Assembly (NCBI GenBank): GCA_036501535.1
Contig: DASYAE010000040.1
Location: 1 to 17,102, forward strand
Length of the DNA: 17,102 nt
From: DASYAE01 sp036501535
Lineage (GTDB): Bacteria > Actinomycetota > Actinomycetes > Streptomycetales > Catenulisporaceae
Direction of reading: 5' to 3'
Shown here: positions 14,199 to 17,102 of the stretch, in pieces
Position numbering within the stretch: position 1 is the stretch's first letter
Layout of the letters: every line of letters begins with the position of its first letter
The notes under the pieces: generated by a model
What the model saw: the letters and a program-made list of their open reading frames with translations, nothing else
The model's database searches: none
Told to the model about the DNA's origin: nothing
Program-made: the position numbers and the translations under genes

Positions 14199-15044
14199 TC
14201 AAGCCGTCCGGCTGTCGAAGAGCACGGGGTTCAGCGGCGTGTCCGGAATCCGGCCGACGTCCGCCCCCGGCATCCAGCTTCGGTCGCGCACCTGCTGTTC
14301 GTTCGTCGGCTCGGCGACCCGGATGTCGGCATCCATGTAGATCACCGTCATGACGCGCCGTGGCTCCGCACCGCGGTTCGGACCCGCGTGGTGGAACGTC
14401 CACCCGCGGTGGAAGCTCGCGTCGCCGAGCTCGAACGGATCGACGACGTCCTCGAACTCCTGCTCGGCCAGCGCCAGCTTCAGCAGCGCCTCGGACTCGT
14501 CGGAGATCGGCAGGTCGCGGCCGTGCGAGAAGTTGTGGCTGCTGCGTGCGAAGGCCAGCGGCCCCATGGTCGGCGGGGTCTGCTGCAGCGGCAGCCAGAT
14601 CGTCAGGCACCTGTCGGAGGACAGCGGCCAGTAGTACTGGTCGGCGTGCCAGGGCGTGATGCCGCCGCCGGGCTCCTTGTACAGGGCCTGATCGTGGTAG
14701 AGCCGCACGGCGTGCACCCCCAGCAGCTCGGCCGCGATCCGCGCCAGCCGCCGCGAGAAGACCAGCTCCCGCACGGTCTCGTTGTGCCGCCACAGATTCG
14801 AGACCTGAAGGAACGCCTTGCCATAGGTGTCGCGCTCCGCCAACGGCAGATGCTGGGTGTTCAGCCGGATCACCTCGGCGGTGATCGTCGGCTCGTACCG
14901 CGCGATCGTCTGCGGGGACAGCACGCCGGAGAGATGGACGAACCCGTTGCGGTTGAAGTCGGCGGTCGCGGTCTGGGGCAAGCCCGCGTACGGGACGTCC
15001 AACTCGTTCGCCGCGGATCTCGGGTTCTGCGTCACGGCGGTCAT
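14199..15044 (-). CDS. PhyH-family Fe(II)/2-oxoglutarate dioxygenase
   Basis: This 281-aa protein belongs to the phytanoyl-CoA dioxygenase superfamily. The iron triad is H133-x-D135 (TPWHADQYYW) and the distal H218 (TFHHAGPNRG), and R229/R230 (EPRRVMTV) are placed to bind 2-oxoglutarate. Non-heme oxygenases of this group hydroxylate or halogenate diverse metabolites. The substrate here is unknown. The ATG at 15044-15042 has GAGGAGC 7 nt upstream. It runs convergently to the sugar-acid dehydratase gene with 48 bp between the stops, and diverges from an AraC-family gene that is the natural candidate for its regulator. It is probably independent of the mannoside locus. Confidence 0.92.
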   Translation of the reverse strand: MTAVTQNPRSAANELDVPYAGLPQTATADFNRNGFVHLSGVLSPQTIARYEPTITAEVIRLNTQHLPLAERDTYGKAFLQVSNLWRHNETVRELVFSRRLARIAAELLGVHAVRLYHDQALYKEPGGGITPWHADQYYWPLSSDRCLTIWLPLQQTPPTMGPLAFARSSHNFSHGRDLPISDESEALLKLALAEQEFEDVVDPFELGDASFHRGWTFHHAGPNRGAEPRRVMTVIYMDADIRVAEPTNEQQVRDRSWMPGADVGRIPDTPLNPVLFDSRTA

Positions 15045-15091
15045 GCGAAGTCGCTCCTCACAGCGAGGCGGAAGGTGATCGAGGGAAAGAA

Positions 15092-15139
15092 GAGGACGAA
15101 GACGCGGGCAACCACCCGGGAACCGGGGGCTTCGTCCTC
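15092..15139. promoter_or_regulatory. 10-bp inverted repeat in the PhyH/AraC divergent region
   Basis: GAGGACGAAG (15092-15101) and CTTCGTCCTC (15130-15139) are perfect inverted copies separated by 28 nt. The spacer holds CCCGGG. The site lies 47 nt upstream of the PhyH start and about 105 nt before the AraC-type start, so it may be a regulator site or an mRNA hairpin. I found no convincing -35/-10 pair in the rest of this roughly 200-bp region. Confidence 0.45.
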
Positions 15140-15244
15140 GCCGCTCCGTCTCTTCACTGTCTCAGCCCGGCGCCGGCGCCTGCCACATCACGCTTGCCCG
15201 CTTCTGGTACCGACTTGCCATTTATCAGTCCGGGGGCGACACCT

Positions 15245-16105
15245 ATGAAGCCTCGCTATGAACAGCCGGGTCTGTCCGACGGAACCACGTTCACCTGCTT
15301 CGTCCGCCGCGAGCGCTCCTACGAGTTCGCCTGGCACCAGCACCGGGAGTACGAGCTGACGCTCATCACCGAGGGCGCCGGCACCCGGTACGTGGGCACC
15401 ACGGTTGAGCGATACCAGCCTGGCGACCTGGTACTGCTCGGCCCGGACCTGCCGCACACCTTCGCCTCCCGGACCGGCGATGATTGGGCCGGCGCCGTGG
15501 TCATCCAGTTCCGGCACGAATTCCTCGGCCCGGACTTCTTCGCCCTGCCCCAGTTCCAGACCGTCGACAGACTCCTGACCCGCTGCGCCCGCGGCCTGAA
15601 GTTCGGCCGAGCCCCGCACGACATGCAGGCGCTGCTCACCCGGATGCCCCGGCTCGAGGCCGCAGCCCGCACCGTGGCACTCCTCGACATCCTGCAGCGC
15701 CTGGCCGCCACAACGACGGCCGCCCAGATAACCGGACCCGGATACGCCCCCGCGCCCGGCACGGCCACGGCCATGAGCAACCGCATCGACACAGTGTGCG
15801 GATACCTCCAGCAGGCCCACACCGCACCGGTGCACTTGGCCGACGTGGCAGCGCTGGTACACATGTCGCCGACGTCGTTCAGCCGCTTCTTCAGCCGGGC
15901 CATGGGCCGCACCCTCACCGACTACGTGAACCAAGTTCGCATCGAGACGGCGTGCGACCTGCTGACCGCCACCGCACTGCCGGTCACCGAAGTCGCCGCC
16001 CGAAGCGGCTTTCGCAGCCTGTCCAACTTCAACCGCCGCTTCCGCGAACTCAAAGCCCTGCGTCCGACCGACTACCGGGCCGCCCACGCCCGACGCCTGG
16101 TCTAG
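15245..16105 (+). CDS. AraC-family transcriptional regulator with cupin sensor domain
   Basis: This 286-aa regulator has an N-terminal cupin-like domain (about residues 15-100), with HQHREYELTLI at 31-41 and a PGDLVLLGPDLPH turn at 59-71. A linker follows, then a C-terminal double helix-turn-helix domain (about 180-282) with ADVAALVHMSPTSFSRFF and VTEVAARSGFRSLSNFNRRF. The histidines H31 and H33 sit where AraC cupins bind ligand. The ATG at 15245 has GGGGG about 9 nt upstream; a TTG start at 15194 is less likely. It is divergent from the PhyH dioxygenase gene, which it probably controls in response to an unknown small molecule. The WD40 gene begins within 50 nt downstream and may be co-transcribed. 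Confidence 0.92.
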   Translation: MKPRYEQPGLSDGTTFTCFVRRERSYEFAWHQHREYELTLITEGAGTRYVGTTVERYQPGDLVLLGPDLPHTFASRTGDDWAGAVVIQFRHEFLGPDFFALPQFQTVDRLLTRCARGLKFGRAPHDMQALLTRMPRLEAAARTVALLDILQRLAATTTAAQITGPGYAPAPGTATAMSNRIDTVCGYLQQAHTAPVHLADVAALVHMSPTSFSRFFSRAMGRTLTDYVNQVRIETACDLLTATALPVTEVAARSGFRSLSNFNRRFRELKALRPTDYRAAHARRLV

Positions 16106-16109
16106 CCTG

Positions 16110-17090
16110 GTGCCCGGTGGCCATCTAACGCGCACAGAAACGAGCCCGCCGTTGCCGCACCTGCCCACGACCTTCGTGCACGAGTTCAAGGACGACAGCC
16201 CGTTCGGCACCGCGGGCTCGGCGTGGGCCCTGGCCTTCGGCGCGGACAGCCGGCTGCTGGCCCTCGGCGGTACGCGGCCCACGGTCGATCTGTGGGACGC
16301 GCACGAGGCCAGGCAACTGGCCGCGCTTTCCGGTCACAAGTCGACCAAGCTGTTTCGCACCGTTGCATCTCTCGCGTTCAGCCCGGACGGGCACCTGCTG
16401 GCCAGCGGGGGCCAGGACAAGACCGTGCGGCTGTGGCGCTTGGCCGACGGGCAGTGTGTCAACGTACTGGAGGGCTTCTCCAGCCCCGTGGAACGGCTCG
16501 CGTTCAGTACGGCCGCGCCCCTCCTGGCCGCCGCGGACAAGGACACCGTCCGGCTGTTCGATCTGAGCTCGGGCGCGGTCCTGCCGGTGCGGTTGCCCGA
16601 GGGCGGCGTCAACGGGCTCGCGTTCACCGCGAACGGCTCGCTGCTGGCCGTGGCCCTGGGCGGCCGGGAGAGGAAGGGCACGCATCCGATCGTGCTGGCC
16701 AATCCGGCCGACGGAAGCGTCGTGCAGACGGTCAGCGCGGGCGATTTCCTCGCCCGCGCCCTCGCCTTCAGCCCGGACGGCCGACTGCTGGCCATCGCAC
16801 CGCGCGAGGGCGCCGGGGTGGAGCTGTGGGACACCGCCTCATGGCAGCTCGTCCGGACCCTGAAGGTCCGCGGCTACATGGTGTACGAGCTCGCATTCAG
16901 TTCGCAGGGTGCACTCGGCGCGGCGGCCGGGACCAAAGTGTGCCTGTGGGATCCGGACAGTGAGGCGGAGCCGGTTGTGGCGAAGCTGCCGTTCCGGCAC
17001 AACGCCCAGGTGGAAAAGCTCGCGTTCAGCCCGGACGGGCAGTGGCTGGCGACCTGCCGGGAGGGTCTGAGCGTCCGGATCTACCGCTGA
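16110..17090 (+). CDS. Stand-alone seven-bladed WD40 repeat protein
   Basis: This protein of up to 326 aa consists almost wholly of WD40 units. The recurring core AFSPDGxLLA...VxLWD appears seven times, starting near residues 40, 88, 130, 169, 218, 260 and 303. That is enough for one closed beta-propeller, a scaffold for protein binding. Blades 4 and 5 are the most divergent. There is no kinase, caspase or NTPase domain attached and no signal peptide, so it presumably acts in the cytoplasm with partners not seen here. The start is uncertain: GTG at 16110 lies 4 nt after the AraC-type stop but lacks a ribosome site, while TTG at 16152 (312 aa) has a weak one. The TGA at 17088-17090 is inside the window, so the 3' end is complete. 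Confidence 0.82.
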   Translation: MPGGHLTRTETSPPLPHLPTTFVHEFKDDSPFGTAGSAWALAFGADSRLLALGGTRPTVDLWDAHEARQLAALSGHKSTKLFRTVASLAFSPDGHLLASGGQDKTVRLWRLADGQCVNVLEGFSSPVERLAFSTAAPLLAAADKDTVRLFDLSSGAVLPVRLPEGGVNGLAFTANGSLLAVALGGRERKGTHPIVLANPADGSVVQTVSAGDFLARALAFSPDGRLLAIAPREGAGVELWDTASWQLVRTLKVRGYMVYELAFSSQGALGAAAGTKVCLWDPDSEAEPVVAKLPFRHNAQVEKLAFSPDGQWLATCREGLSVRIYR

Positions 17091-17102
17091 GCACATCGAG
17101 GC

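Noticed and set aside
14151..14213. Possible bidirectional terminator between the dehydratase and PhyH genes
   Set aside because: Only short stems are present (for example AGCCG/CGGCT at 14202-14213, inside the PhyH end) and there is no T-tract, so I do not call a terminator.

Overview
The window is very GC-rich, with strong G/C bias at third codon positions, GTG and TTG starts, dense 4-nt stop/start overlaps and AraC/PhyH, LacI and ESX-type genes. This fits a filamentous or soil actinobacterium of the Streptomyces/Catenulispora kind. The genus is my inference and not certain. There are 16 protein genes, one of them cut by the left edge. I see no tRNA, rRNA, transposase or CRISPR array, and no gene-free stretch above about 200 bases.

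Left block (1-3964, minus strand). A tightly packed operon reads right to left. It starts with a small EspC/WXG100-like secretion partner, followed by a 532-aa type VII (ESX) substrate with a WXG-type helical N-terminus and a calpain/papain-like cysteine peptidase at its C-terminus. Then come an unrecognised 131-aa protein, a lipoprotein, an aminoglycoside-phosphotransferase-family kinase, and the first 30 codons of another gene. The first four genes are joined by 4-nt overlaps. The lipoprotein may carry a divergent chagasin-like (cysteine peptidase inhibitor) beta fold. If so, the operon would encode a secreted protease together with its own surface-anchored inhibitor. This is the most interesting idea in the window and is inference.

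Central block (4033-14150). A LacI-regulated carbohydrate locus diverges from a 152-bp control region that holds a perfect 16-bp palindrome and promoter-like elements for both directions. To the left (minus) lie a Gfo/Idh/MocA dehydrogenase, the LacI regulator, a VOC-fold protein and an alpha/beta hydrolase. To the right (plus) lie a CE7 acetyl esterase, a GH2 beta-mannosidase, a DapA-family lyase/dehydratase and an IlvD/Edd-family sugar-acid dehydratase. The likely logic is intracellular deacetylation and trimming of an acetylated beta-manno-oligosaccharide. The sugar would then be oxidised to an acid, dehydrated to a 2-keto-3-deoxy acid, and cleaved or dehydrated again (a non-phosphorylative route). 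No transporter, lactonase or aldehyde dehydrogenase is visible inside the window.

Right block (14199-17090). A PhyH-type Fe(II)/2-oxoglutarate dioxygenase (minus) diverges from an AraC-family regulator (plus). The 200-bp region between them contains a 10-bp perfect inverted repeat. A seven-bladed WD40 protein follows the regulator closely.
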